From the NCBI GenBank assembly GCA_963729275.1, contig CAVSNH010000004.1, forward strand, positions 372,001-436,000: a stretch of DNA of 64,000 bases. Reading direction: 5' to 3'. The first letter of the stretch is position 1. The number at the start of each line of letters is the position of its first letter. Under the pieces are notes generated by a model that was not told where the DNA came from, made no database searches, and saw only the letters and a program-made list of their open reading frames with translations. Below, piece after piece: positions 36,130-44,073 of this stretch. The position numbers and the translations under genes are program-made. The DNA comes from CAVSNH01 sp963729275 (GTDB lineage Bacteria; Actinomycetota; Acidimicrobiia; Acidimicrobiales; RAAP-2).

Positions 36130-37365
36130 GTGGACCTGGACTACCCGCCCGAGGTCGAGCCGTTCCGGGCCGAGATCCGCCAATGGTTGGCCGACAACCT
36201 GCCGCCCGGATGGGGAACGCCCGGTTTGGCCATGACCAAGCAGGAGCGACGGGCCTTCAACCGCCAGTGGACGGCGAAGCTCTTCGCTGGCGGGTGGATC
36301 TGTGCGTCATGGCCCAAGGAGTACGGGGGCAAGGGGCTCTCCCTCATGGAGTCGGTGGTCCTCAACGAGGAATTCGCCCGGGCCGAAGCACCCCTGAGGG
36401 CCGACTTCTTCGGCGACACGCTGGTTGGACCAACCATCCTGCAATGGGGTACCGAGGAGCAGAAGCAGCAGTTCATCCCCGGCATCCTGGGCGGCACTAT
36501 CTCCTGGTGCCAGGGCTTCTCCGAACCCGACGCAGGCAGCGATCTCGCTTCCCTCAAGACCCGCGCCGAGCTCGATGGCGACGAGTGGGCGATCAACGGT
36601 CAGAAGGTATGGACGACCCAGGCCCAGTTCGCCGACTACATCTTCCTCCTCGCCCGCACGGACCCCGAGGCGCCGCAGCACGCGGGCATCTCCTATCTGC
36701 TCGTTCCCATGAAGCAGGAGGGCGTCGAGGTCCGCCCCATCGAGCAGGTCGACGGCAGCGCCGACTTCAACGAGGTGTTCTTCACGGGCGCTCGCTGCCC
36801 GCGGGCCAACGTGATCGGCGGCGAGAACAACGGGTGGAAGGTGGCCATGACCACGCTCGGGTTCGAGCGGGGGTCCTCGGCCACTACCGGGCACCGACGA
36901 TTCCAACGTGAGCTCGACCAGATCATCGGCGAGGCGAAGAAGAACGGCCAAGCGAGTGATCCGCTCTTCCGTCAACGGCTGGCCGAGGCATGGACCAAGG
37001 TCAAGATCATGCAGATCAACGGCTACCGGTCGCTCACCGACGCACTGAACGCCACGCACCATGCCGCCGCCGTCGGCGCCTGCAACAAGATGTTCTGGTC
37101 CGAGTACCACCAGGCCGCCATGGAGCTGGCCCTCGACATCCTCGGCCTGGATGCCCAGATCCTCACCGGCAGCCCCGAGGACAACGAGGACCGGCTACGA
37201 CGGGGCCGGGACGACTACCCGGTCAGCGACCTCCAGGCCGCGTTCTTCTTCTCCCGGTCGGAGACGATCTGGGGCGGGACGGCCGAGATCCAGCGCAACA
37301 TCGTGGGCGAACGGGTGCTCGGGCTGCCCAAGGAGCCGAAGCCGGCCGACTCCTCCACTGGCTGA
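36130..37365 (+). CDS. Acyl-CoA dehydrogenase family protein
   Basis: FAD-dependent acyl-CoA dehydrogenase of 411 residues, beta-oxidation type or a relative used for steroid or branched acyl-CoA. FSEPDAGSDLASLKTRAE and WAINGQKVWTTQAQFADYIFLLART are the FAD/substrate-binding core. The C-terminal helical domain has SETIWGGTAEIQRNIVGERVLGLP, the classic FAD-binding end. GTG start with leaderless promoter spacing. The precise chain-length specificity cannot be inferred; the glutamate base is not obvious by eye. It stands alone, not in an operon with other beta-oxidation genes. Confidence 0.93.
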   Translation: MDLDYPPEVEPFRAEIRQWLADNLPPGWGTPGLAMTKQERRAFNRQWTAKLFAGGWICASWPKEYGGKGLSLMESVVLNEEFARAEAPLRADFFGDTLVGPTILQWGTEEQKQQFIPGILGGTISWCQGFSEPDAGSDLASLKTRAELDGDEWAINGQKVWTTQAQFADYIFLLARTDPEAPQHAGISYLLVPMKQEGVEVRPIEQVDGSADFNEVFFTGARCPRANVIGGENNGWKVAMTTLGFERGSSATTGHRRFQRELDQIIGEAKKNGQASDPLFRQRLAEAWTKVKIMQINGYRSLTDALNATHHAAAVGACNKMFWSEYHQAAMELALDILGLDAQILTGSPEDNEDRLRRGRDDYPVSDLQAAFFFSRSETIWGGTAEIQRNIVGERVLGLPKEPKPADSSTG

Positions 37366-37696
37366 CGCGTCCGCCCTCGTCGCACCTTTGGGTGCATTCC
37401 ACGTCGCCGCGGCACTCCTTACTCCGTAGTCACTTTTGGCCGAGCCGACCTTCGTCGTGGAGGTCAATCGCGGCCGTCCGCCGTGACACCAGCACTGGGA
37501 TCGGCCCGGCCCGTGGGCCGCGAACGACCTGCTCCGTAGCCGGAAAGTGGCTGCCGACGCTCTTTTCTCATGCGGCCATCCACAATTTAAAAAGGTAAAT
37601 TGTTTGAAAAGTAAACGACCGTTTGGCTGGACTGGAGTATGTTCGGGCGCAGTGCCCGGAACCTCTCCGAGCACACTCCTCAGAGGGGGAATCTGA
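37366..37696. other. 331-base intergenic leader with an AT-rich palindrome
   Basis: After the dehydrogenase stop the region is GC-rich. From 37583 a strikingly AT-rich tract begins, containing the palindrome CAATTT(N8)AAATTG at 37583-37602 followed by TTGAAAAGTAAACG. A similar TTGAAAA and a shared CGTTyGGCTGG element lie upstream of the second paralogous secreted-protein gene. It is best read as the promoter/operator and 5' leader of the 37697 gene. The Shine-Dalgarno-like GAGGGGG lies at about 37684. Confidence 0.45.
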
Positions 37697-38167
37697 ATGC
37701 GTCGACGTCTCATGACAATGGCTGCTGTCGCGGCCGCGCTCACCATCCCGGTTTCGGCCGCCACGGTGATCGGCAGTGGTTCGAATGCCTTTGCCAGCAG
37801 CAGCATCCAATGCACCAGCTTGAAGGGGACCATCACCGGGACGGTCACCATTGGCAAGTGCAAGCCATCGGGTGGCAAGGGCTACAAGACCGCCTCTGGT
37901 ACATCCACGTCTCTGGCCTCAAGCGGCACCCTCACGTGGTCCAAGAGCAAGGCCACAACCGGCATTGACGACGGCAACGCCGTCGGACCGATTACGGGCA
38001 CGAAGTGCTCGAAGAAGGACACCGCGTACTCCTTCACCGCGACAGTGAGTGCGGCGTCCACCACTGGGACCGGGATCCCCAAGGTGGGCGACGCCGTCAG
38101 TGCCACTGCGTGCGTAGCCAAGTCAGGCAAGATCACCCTGGAGCCGGGCACGGTGATGGAGCTCTAG
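37697..38167 (+). CDS. Small secreted four-cysteine protein, paralog A
   Basis: A 156-residue protein of no named family that I recognise. The N-terminus MRRRLMTMAAVAAALTIPVS is a Sec signal peptide with cleavage probably after AFA at residue 33. The mature part is Ser/Thr/Gly/Lys-rich and mostly beta, with four cysteines (C39, C55 and two later, in TKC and TAC) that could form two disulfides. The sequence SGTGIPKVGDAVSA-type segment near the end is shared with paralog B. A strong Shine-Dalgarno (GAGGGGG) precedes the ATG. A perfect 18-bp hairpin terminator follows. Confidence 0.8.
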   Translation: MRRRLMTMAAVAAALTIPVSAATVIGSGSNAFASSSIQCTSLKGTITGTVTIGKCKPSGGKGYKTASGTSTSLASSGTLTWSKSKATTGIDDGNAVGPITGTKCSKKDTAYSFTATVSAASTTGTGIPKVGDAVSATACVAKSGKITLEPGTVMEL

Positions 38168-38225
38168 GCAGCGTCCGATTTCCTGGCCCGTCACCCTGGT
38201 GGCTCGTCAGCTGAAGTGGATGAAT

Positions 38226-38265
38226 GCGACAACGCCCCGCTCCTCCCGGAGCGGGGCGTTGTCGC
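38226..38265 (+). terminator. Strong intrinsic hairpin terminator after paralog A
   Basis: A perfect 18-bp stem beginning GCGACAACGCCCCGC with a four-base loop (TCCC). No U-tract follows, as is common in GC-rich actinobacteria. It lies 58 bases after the stop of paralog A. Confidence 0.8.
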
Positions 38266-38721
38266 GCCGGTCACCCGCCAGGCGAACGAGTTGCGAACGA
38301 CAGGCAGAAGCAATGCCCCCCAACCCTCGACCCCACCGCTCCTTCCACGCGAGGGAGGCTGGAGCGGAAGCGGATCCGTGTCGACAACATTGAGCGAGCC
38401 ACGCACAGGAGCTCACTTCCATGTATTGCCAAGGTATTCCGACGCCGCCAGATTTTGACCCAAACAGCACTCGGACATTACTGACCGGACAGTTATTTAC
38501 AGCGCTCGCCATATCTCGGAGCCGAAGAGCACCCGGACCCGGTTCTCACCGCATTTGGTGCAACTTTGTTCCTGTGGAGCTCCGTAGCGTCCCCTTTCAA
38601 GAAGGGTCTGCCCCCGCTTTGAAAATTTTGTTCTCGGCCCCGGTTTAGCGAACGTTCGGCTGGGTACGAGGGAGGCGGCCCGGAAGACTCCGGGGATTTT
38701 CTACCAAGGGGGTTTACCCGA
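38266..38721. other. 456-base spacer between the two secreted-protein paralogs
   Basis: No convincing gene is present; the open frames here lack codon bias. The last 110 bases hold an AT-rich TTTGAAAATTTTG tract and a CGTTCGGCTGG element, both echoed upstream of paralog A. This is consistent with a duplicated promoter region. A weak Shine-Dalgarno (AGGGGG) precedes the paralog B ATG. Confidence 0.5.
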
Positions 38722-39189
38722 ATGCGTCGTCGTCTTCTCACCATGGCTGCCGTTGCGGCCGCTGTTACCATCCCGGTCTCGGCCGCCACGGTGGTCGTCG
38801 GTGGTTCCACTGCCTTTGCCACCAGCAGCATCCAATGCAAAGGCCTGAAGGGAACCGATACCGGCAAGGTCACCATCAGTAAGTGCACACCGTCCGGCGG
38901 TAGTGGCTACAAGACCGCCTCAGGTACGGCCACCACCCTGGCGACCGGTGGCAACATCACCTGGTCGAAGAGCAAGGCCACCACCACCATCGGTGACACC
39001 AGCTATGGCACGGTGACGCCCAATAAGTGCGGCACGAAGGGCACCGAGTACTACTTCGACGGCACCGTGACCGCCGCCTCGACCAGCGGTACGGGGATTC
39101 CCAAGGTGGGAGACGCCGTGAGTGCCGATGCTTGTGTCGCCAGCTCGGGCAAGATCACGCTGGCCAAGGGCACAAAGATGGACCTGTAA
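38722..39189 (+). CDS. Small secreted four-cysteine protein, paralog B
   Basis: A 155-residue paralog of the 37697 gene, same length and domain layout: signal peptide MRRRLLTMAAVAAAVTIPVS with likely cleavage after AFA at residue 33, cysteines at 39 and 55 plus NKC and DAC later. The shared segment GTGIPKVGDAVSADAC closes the protein. About 60 per cent of residues agree by eye. Its own promoter-like tract and hairpin terminator make it a complete duplicate transcription unit. The function is unknown. Confidence 0.8.
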   Translation: MRRRLLTMAAVAAAVTIPVSAATVVVGGSTAFATSSIQCKGLKGTDTGKVTISKCTPSGGSGYKTASGTATTLATGGNITWSKSKATTTIGDTSYGTVTPNKCGTKGTEYYFDGTVTAASTSGTGIPKVGDAVSADACVASSGKITLAKGTKMDL

Positions 39190-39247
39190 GCAGCGTCGGC
39201 TGGCCGAGCCCGCGCACGCGGGCCCGGCCTGAGCAACACGGCTGTTG

Positions 39248-39281
39248 GACGAAGCCCCGCTCTGCCGAGCGGGGCTTCGTC
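39248..39281 (+). terminator. Intrinsic hairpin terminator after paralog B
   Basis: A 15-bp perfect stem built on GACGAAGCCCCGCTC with a TGCC loop, 59 bases after the stop. The GCCCCGCTC core of the stem resembles the terminator after paralog A. Confidence 0.8.
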
Positions 39282-39507
39282 GCGTCCACACCCAGCGTCT
39301 GGCGAAACAGCTGATCCCGACACCGACGGCGCCGTCGGAAGATCGATGAACCAAGCGGGTGACAGTGGCCGGCACACGATCTGGGGGCGGTCGACGCTGG
39401 GCGGATAACATCCGCGGGCCACTGGCCAGGTCAGTATTCCTGTCCGACCCACGCGCTCGGCGAGCACGAGCACCGGTCGGTTCGAATGCGCACCAGCCTC
39501 ACCGCCC

Positions 39508-40884
39508 ATGACGACTGCCCTCTTGGACACGGAGAACGCGGAGTTCGACCCGACGGAGAACTCCGCCGCAAAGAACCCCGTGTCGATCGGACGACCGGTA
39601 TCGCCGGGCCGTTTCCGCGCCTGGCTGACCGGCATCGTGGCCACCGCCCTCGGCCTGCGGGTGGGCTACGTCCTCCTCTTCACCCGATACGAGAACAAGA
39701 GCCTGTACGACGCCTTCTGGTACCAGGTCATGGCCGAAGAGCTTCGAATTGGCGAGTTCTTCCGGGTGCCCCTGGGGACGGCCCCCAGCGCCGCCCATCC
39801 CCCGCTGACCTCACTACTGCTCGGAGCGGTGTACTTCGTCGTGGGCCTCCATGGCGACACGTCGACCATCCCGAGACTCACCGAGGCCGTCCTCGGAGCG
39901 TTCGTCGTCCTCTTCGTCGGCCTGTTGGGACGGAGCATTGCCGGCGGTCGAGTGGGCCTCGTCGCCGCCCTGCTGGCGGCGCTGGCACCGGACTTCTGGA
40001 TCCCGAGCGGCATCGTGATGTCCGAGACGCCGGCCATGCTCCTCATGGCCCTGATCCTGCTGGCCATCGTCCGCTATCTACGTGCACCCGGGCTTTGGCG
40101 CGCCGCTCTCATCGGCGTCGCCTGCGGCGCCGAGGCCCTCGTGCGAGCCGAGCTGATCCTCTTCGTCCCCACTCTCCTTTTGCCGGCGGTGCTGGCCGCC
40201 CGGACAGTGCCGCTCCGTCAGCGGATGGGCCAGCTCGGCCTCGGCTTGCTGGCCACCCTGCTCGTGCTCGCTCCTTGGGTGGGCAGGAACCTGGCCGCTT
40301 TCACCGACCCCACCTACCTCTCGACGGGCAACGGCCTGGCTCTCCGCGGCGCCAATTGCCCGCAGGCCTACTACGGGTCCCAGCTCGGGTCGTGGGTCAT
40401 CACGTGCGCGATCTCGAACGGCGGGCCCGGCGACGAATCCGTCCTGTCGGCGCGGAAGACTCACGCCGCTGTCCAGTACGCAGAGCACCATCTGTCCCGG
40501 CTGCCCGTCGTCGTCCTCGCCCGCGTCGGACGAGAGTGGAGCTTCTACCGACCGGCGCAGGAGGCGTACATCGAGTCCGGGGAGGGACGGCCCGTGCCGG
40601 CAACCAATGCCGGTACCGCCGTGTACTACCTCATGCTCCCGCTCACCGTCGCCGGCATCGTGATCTTCCGCCGCCGGCGCATCCGACAGTGGTACCTCCT
40701 CGTGCCGGCCGGCGTCCTCATACTGGTGTGCGCAGTGTTCTACGGGCTCATCCGGTTCCGCGCCCCCTTCGAGGTGTGCATGGCCGTGTTGGCCGCCGCA
40801 CCCCTCGTGCTCCTCGGCGAGCGACTACGCAGACCTCGGCGGGTGGCGCCAGAGCCCGAAAAGGAGAGGGAACCCGCTTACTGA
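39508..40884 (+). CDS. GT39-type membrane glycosyltransferase (ArnT/PMT-like)
   Basis: A 458-residue polytopic membrane protein of the GT-C superfamily. TM1 is GIVATALGLRVGYVLLFT. The first extracytoplasmic loop holds the acidic residues of LYDAFWYQ, and APSAAHPPLTSLLLGAVYF (the HPP motif) is typical of PF13231 GT39 transferases. These use polyprenyl-phosphate sugars to modify lipids or proteins outside the membrane. Eight or more further TM helices follow, ending in FRAPFEVCMAV. A diverged 200-bp copy of its middle lies at 43535-43745. Its 3' end is followed by an IS3 remnant. Confidence 0.85.
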   Translation: MTTALLDTENAEFDPTENSAAKNPVSIGRPVSPGRFRAWLTGIVATALGLRVGYVLLFTRYENKSLYDAFWYQVMAEELRIGEFFRVPLGTAPSAAHPPLTSLLLGAVYFVVGLHGDTSTIPRLTEAVLGAFVVLFVGLLGRSIAGGRVGLVAALLAALAPDFWIPSGIVMSETPAMLLMALILLAIVRYLRAPGLWRAALIGVACGAEALVRAELILFVPTLLLPAVLAARTVPLRQRMGQLGLGLLATLLVLAPWVGRNLAAFTDPTYLSTGNGLALRGANCPQAYYGSQLGSWVITCAISNGGPGDESVLSARKTHAAVQYAEHHLSRLPVVVLARVGREWSFYRPAQEAYIESGEGRPVPATNAGTAVYYLMLPLTVAGIVIFRRRRIRQWYLLVPAGVLILVCAVFYGLIRFRAPFEVCMAVLAAAPLVLLGERLRRPRRVAPEPEKEREPAY

Positions 40885-40889
40885 AATCC

Positions 40890-41345
40890 TCGCCGGTTTT
40901 TGGCGGTCGAGGACGCCATGACCATGCGCATCCCTTGGCTCGAGAACTGGCGTTCGCCGACTGCATGGGCACAGAGCTGGTCGAGATCGCCCTCAGGATG
41001 GCCTCCGTCACTCGGGACCAGGCCGACGGTGTCCTGTTCCATTCCGATCGCGGCTGTCAGTGGGAGCGGAGAGTTCGCCAAGCCCGCCCGGGACCACTAC
41101 GTCGTCCGCTCGGTTGGGAGGAAAGGCGAATGCTGGGACAAGGCCGTCGCCGAGCCCTTTTTCGCCACCATCAAGCGCGAGCTCATCGAGACCCGGGCCT
41201 GGCCGACCCGAGCCGGTCTCCTTGGTGCAGTCTTCGAGTACATCGAGGACTGGTAAACACGGGAGGCTGAACAGCTTGCTCGGCTACCAGTGCCCGTCGG
41301 AGCACGAAGCGCTCATCCACCGCGACGACCGAAAAGCGGCATGCT
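40890..41345 (+). pseudogene. Degenerate IS3-family transposase (OrfB integrase-core fragment)
   Basis: Three frames together read as an IS3 OrfB: VEIALRMAS then LFHSDRGCQW (frame 3), ECWDKAVAEPFFATIKRELI and LGAVFEYIEDW (frame 1), and NTGRLNSLLGYQCPSEHEAL (frame 2). HSDRG and the AEPFFATIKREL helix carry the second Asp and Glu of the DDE triad. The N-terminal half, OrfA and terminal inverted repeats are missing, so it is inactive. It marks an old insertion or recombination site beside the lower-GC stretch. Confidence 0.85.
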
Positions 41346-41430
41346 CGTCACAAGCAAGCTGCCCGTCGAACCGAATCAAGCCCAGGGACGCCATTTGCCA
41401 TTCTGGCAATCGATCAAATAGACAAGTCCG

Positions 41431-42099
41431 GTGCGAACAACAATCTACGATCTTCTCGAGCGGCTGGTAGCCACCGGAGAGCTGCACGACCCGGTCGTAG
41501 AGTTTGGTGCAGGTCGTACTGCCGGCCAAGTTCACCTTCCTTCAGTTGCTTCGATGTTTACGGGTCAAACTTTCATCGGAGTCGACATGAGCCCTGGAGT
41601 GGGTGTCGACCAACTCCACAACCTGCACTGTCTCGGCTTTCGAGGGGAGTCCATCCGCTCGGCACTCATGTTCGACACGATTGAGCACGTCGAGCACCCT
41701 AGGTCAGCGCTATCTGAAATCCACCGATGTTTGGCGCCTGACGGCGTGTTACTGATGACCACTGTCTTCTTCTTCCCTATACATCCCTTCCCGGACGACT
41801 ACTGGCGCTTCACCGCCCACGGGATCGCCTCGCTTATGAGCGAATTTGACAAGGTTCATACTGGAGAAGCGGGTCTGCACCTGTTCCCTCATACGGTAGT
41901 GGGATTGGCGGGCGGCCCGGAGGTGGATCCTGGAGTTTGGGGAAAGCTGACTATGACGGTTGATGACTGGTTAAGAGAGGGCTCGACGTCCTGGAAGGAG
42001 CGAGCGCTGGCCGTCCTCCCACCGCGCTTGCTCCAATGGGCATACGAGCGCCACTCTACGTCTGCCGAGCATGGCTCCAAGAGAACCTGGAGAACGTGA
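41431..42099 (+). CDS. SAM-dependent methyltransferase (class I, Methyltransf_11-like)
   Basis: A 222-residue protein starting at GTG 41431. VVEFGAGRTAGQ is the SAM-binding strand, IGVDMSPGVGVDQ follows with the acidic position, then ALMFDTIEHVEHPRSALSEIHRCLAPDGVLLMTT. The HPFPDDYWRFTAHGI segment is common to sugar-linked or polysaccharide-cluster methyltransferases. GC content is visibly lower than in the flanking genes, suggesting lateral acquisition. The next gene is 185 bases downstream. Confidence 0.82.
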   Translation: MRTTIYDLLERLVATGELHDPVVEFGAGRTAGQVHLPSVASMFTGQTFIGVDMSPGVGVDQLHNLHCLGFRGESIRSALMFDTIEHVEHPRSALSEIHRCLAPDGVLLMTTVFFFPIHPFPDDYWRFTAHGIASLMSEFDKVHTGEAGLHLFPHTVVGLAGGPEVDPGVWGKLTMTVDDWLREGSTSWKERALAVLPPRLLQWAYERHSTSAEHGSKRTWRT

Positions 42100-42284
42100 T
42101 GGCAATCGCTCACGACAACGCACGCGGTGTGAGGGCCACCCTCACCAGTGGTTGTGAAACTGGCGCTTAAGATCAAAGGGGTTTCTGGTCCCGGGCGTAG
42201 CATGCGATTGAAGCGACTTGCGCTGCTGCATTTGGGACCGGCAGGTGGTAAGGGGTGGACGGTGAAGGGGACAGGGGTGGAGCA

Positions 42285-43514
42285 GTGAAGACGGTCTCCG
42301 ACATCAAGAGCGAAGAAACCCAGCCGGTTCGGCCGGTCACGGGAAAACTTCAGTCGGCAAACTTCAAGTCGGGCCTCTTACTCACCATCGGTGCCTGGCT
42401 TGGTAGCCGTATCGTCGTCAGTGCAGCTTGGGGACCCGCGCGAAATCCCTTCTCCTTCGATACGTCGCAATGGATCCACTCGGACAGCATTAACTATTTG
42501 GGGATCGCCGCCCACGGGAGGGTGTTCGGACGGTGTGGGAGTCCAGCATTTCCCGATGATGCGCTGATCCGTCTCTGGCACTTGAAGTGGTGCGGCACTG
42601 CGGGATGGCTTGCTGGATATCCCTGGCTGATGCAAGCGATGCACTGGTCAGGGATCTCCTTGCCCGACGCTGGAGTGCTCATCAGCTGGATCGCGACAGC
42701 CGTCGCCATCTTCCTCGTCTGGTTCGGGTGGGGAAGGGACCTCCCGGCGACATGTGCATTTCCTCTTTTGCTCCTGTTCGCGATATTTCCGGGTTCGGTG
42801 TACAACTTCGCTGTCTTTCCAACTTCCATCGCTCTGGCCTTTGTAGTCGGCGCAATACTCGCTGCAACTCGAGAGAGATTCTTTACGATGGCGTTGCTGC
42901 TGACCCTGGCCGGACTCTGCTATCCCACGCCGTGGTTCGCAGCACTCGGACTCACCGGTGGTCTGATTCTCATTGCTCTCCCCCTCGGTGCGAAGGCGAT
43001 CGTGCAGAGAGCACTCTGGGGATTGGCAGGACTGTCCTCGATTCTGGTGCTCGGTATTCACGACCAGATTGCCTTTGGCCAAGCCGGCGCATATTTCCTG
43101 ACTGACTCGAATGCCGTCGACTCCGTGCGGGCGACGGCCCACGCGTTCTATCAGATCTTCGTAAGCCGAAATACGATCGAGCAGACGCAGATGGGGCGAA
43201 CCTCTGCTCCCCTTTATTCGCTCCAAGTGGTGATCGCAATTGGAATCTCTGTTGCCAGCGTGGTCGTAGAAGCACGCCATTGGCTGCGGAATCGACGAGA
43301 CGCGTTGAACGTCTACCCAGCAATGGTCGGAATAGCTGTCATCCTTGCCCTCGTGTTTACCAACAACACGTGGAATCGCAGCGTTGTCCTTGCTGCACCT
43401 TGTGTGGTCTGCCTTCGTCGCGTACCCCTTCCTTTGTTGTGGGTAATTGTCGGCATCGTCGGAATCACGACAGCTCTGATATCTCGCTCGTTTTTCAATG
43501 GCACGTTCTACTAG
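42285..43514 (+). CDS. Polytopic membrane protein, possible GT-C mannosyltransferase (Gpi18/PigV-like)
   Basis: A 409-residue protein with about nine TM segments. The first extracytoplasmic loop contains IHSDSINYLGIAAHGRV, recalling the WDSxxYxxIA motif of Gpi18/PigV-type mannosyltransferases. LLFAIFPGSVYNFAVFPTS and ALLLTLAGLCYPTPWFAAL are further similarities to that group. The GTG at 42285 with the AGGGGTGG Shine-Dalgarno is preferred over a GTG 30 bases upstream. GC content is lower than that of the surrounding genes. The function is a guess at family level. Confidence 0.6.
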   Translation: MKTVSDIKSEETQPVRPVTGKLQSANFKSGLLLTIGAWLGSRIVVSAAWGPARNPFSFDTSQWIHSDSINYLGIAAHGRVFGRCGSPAFPDDALIRLWHLKWCGTAGWLAGYPWLMQAMHWSGISLPDAGVLISWIATAVAIFLVWFGWGRDLPATCAFPLLLLFAIFPGSVYNFAVFPTSIALAFVVGAILAATRERFFTMALLLTLAGLCYPTPWFAALGLTGGLILIALPLGAKAIVQRALWGLAGLSSILVLGIHDQIAFGQAGAYFLTDSNAVDSVRATAHAFYQIFVSRNTIEQTQMGRTSAPLYSLQVVIAIGISVASVVVEARHWLRNRRDALNVYPAMVGIAVILALVFTNNTWNRSVVLAAPCVVCLRRVPLPLLWVIVGIVGITTALISRSFFNGTFY

Positions 43515-43534
43515 AAGTGATCCTGCTCACACGG

Positions 43535-43745
43535 CCCAGATCCTGCTGGCCGTCGCCTGCTATTTCCGATCACCCGGGCCGCGGGGCGCTGCTCTCATCG
43601 ACGTCGCCTGGGCGGCGGAAACGCTCGTGCGAGGCCGGGCTGACCCTCGTCGTCCCCACTCTTCTTCGTGGCGCTGGCCGCCCGGATGGTGCCGGTCCGT
43701 GAGCGGATGGCCCAACGCGGCGGCCTCGGGCCTGATGGCCGTCTC
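43535..43745 (+). pseudogene. Fragment of a GT39-type glycosyltransferase gene
   Basis: About 200 bases match positions about 40053-40230 of the intact GT39 gene with several substitutions and gaps: ATCCTGCTGGCC, GCTCTCATCGRCGTCGCCTG, and GTCCCCACTCT are shared. No frame is open across it. It is a diverged partial duplicate, inserted between the Gpi18-like gene and the acyltransferase operon. Confidence 0.75.
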
Positions 43746-43789
43746 GTAGCCTTTCGACTATCTCATTCTGCGCTCCAGCTCGAGTCGGG

Positions 43790-44058
43790 CCACGGTGGAA
43801 GGATGGTGACGGGACTCCCGCCCTGCATCGAGATGTGGATCCCGTCGGCCCAGCGCACGGCGATCCCGTCGATCACCGCCTCGAACTAGCCGTGGGATCC
43901 TGTATCCGGTTGAGGTTGATGACCGTGACCGCATGGCTCCGCTTCCGGGCGACCGACGTCAAGAGGCTGTTGAATTCGCCCACCCGGACGAGACCGTTCT
44001 GGGCGTAGATCACGCCGTTCGGCCCGCAGCTCGTCCGACGCGGAGGGGTCCTTGACAA
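43790..44058 (-). pseudogene. Fragment of an SGNH-acyltransferase C-terminus
   Basis: On the minus strand VTVINLNRIQDP matches VTVIRLNRLLDPHG of the acyltransferase at 46185-48266. Downstream DNA still resembles the SDGIHIS catalytic region (ATCGAGATGTGGATCCCGTC on the plus strand). Stops interrupt it. It lies directly beside the end of the 44074 gene, so it looks like a leftover from a recombined third tandem copy. Confidence 0.7.
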
Positions 44059-44073
44059 TCGGCACGGTCGACA

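Noticed and set aside
39190..39507. Small gene in the gap after paralog B
   Set aside because: Apart from the hairpin, no frame has a start, codon bias and ribosome site together; the gap otherwise looks empty.
39486..41270. 594-codon plus-strand frame overlapping the GT39 gene
   Set aside because: It is out of frame with the well-supported GT39 protein; only its last 100 codons contain IS3 transposase remnants.
40890..41345. Active insertion sequence
   Set aside because: The transposase is split over three frames, lacks its N-terminal half, and no terminal inverted repeats or target duplication were found.
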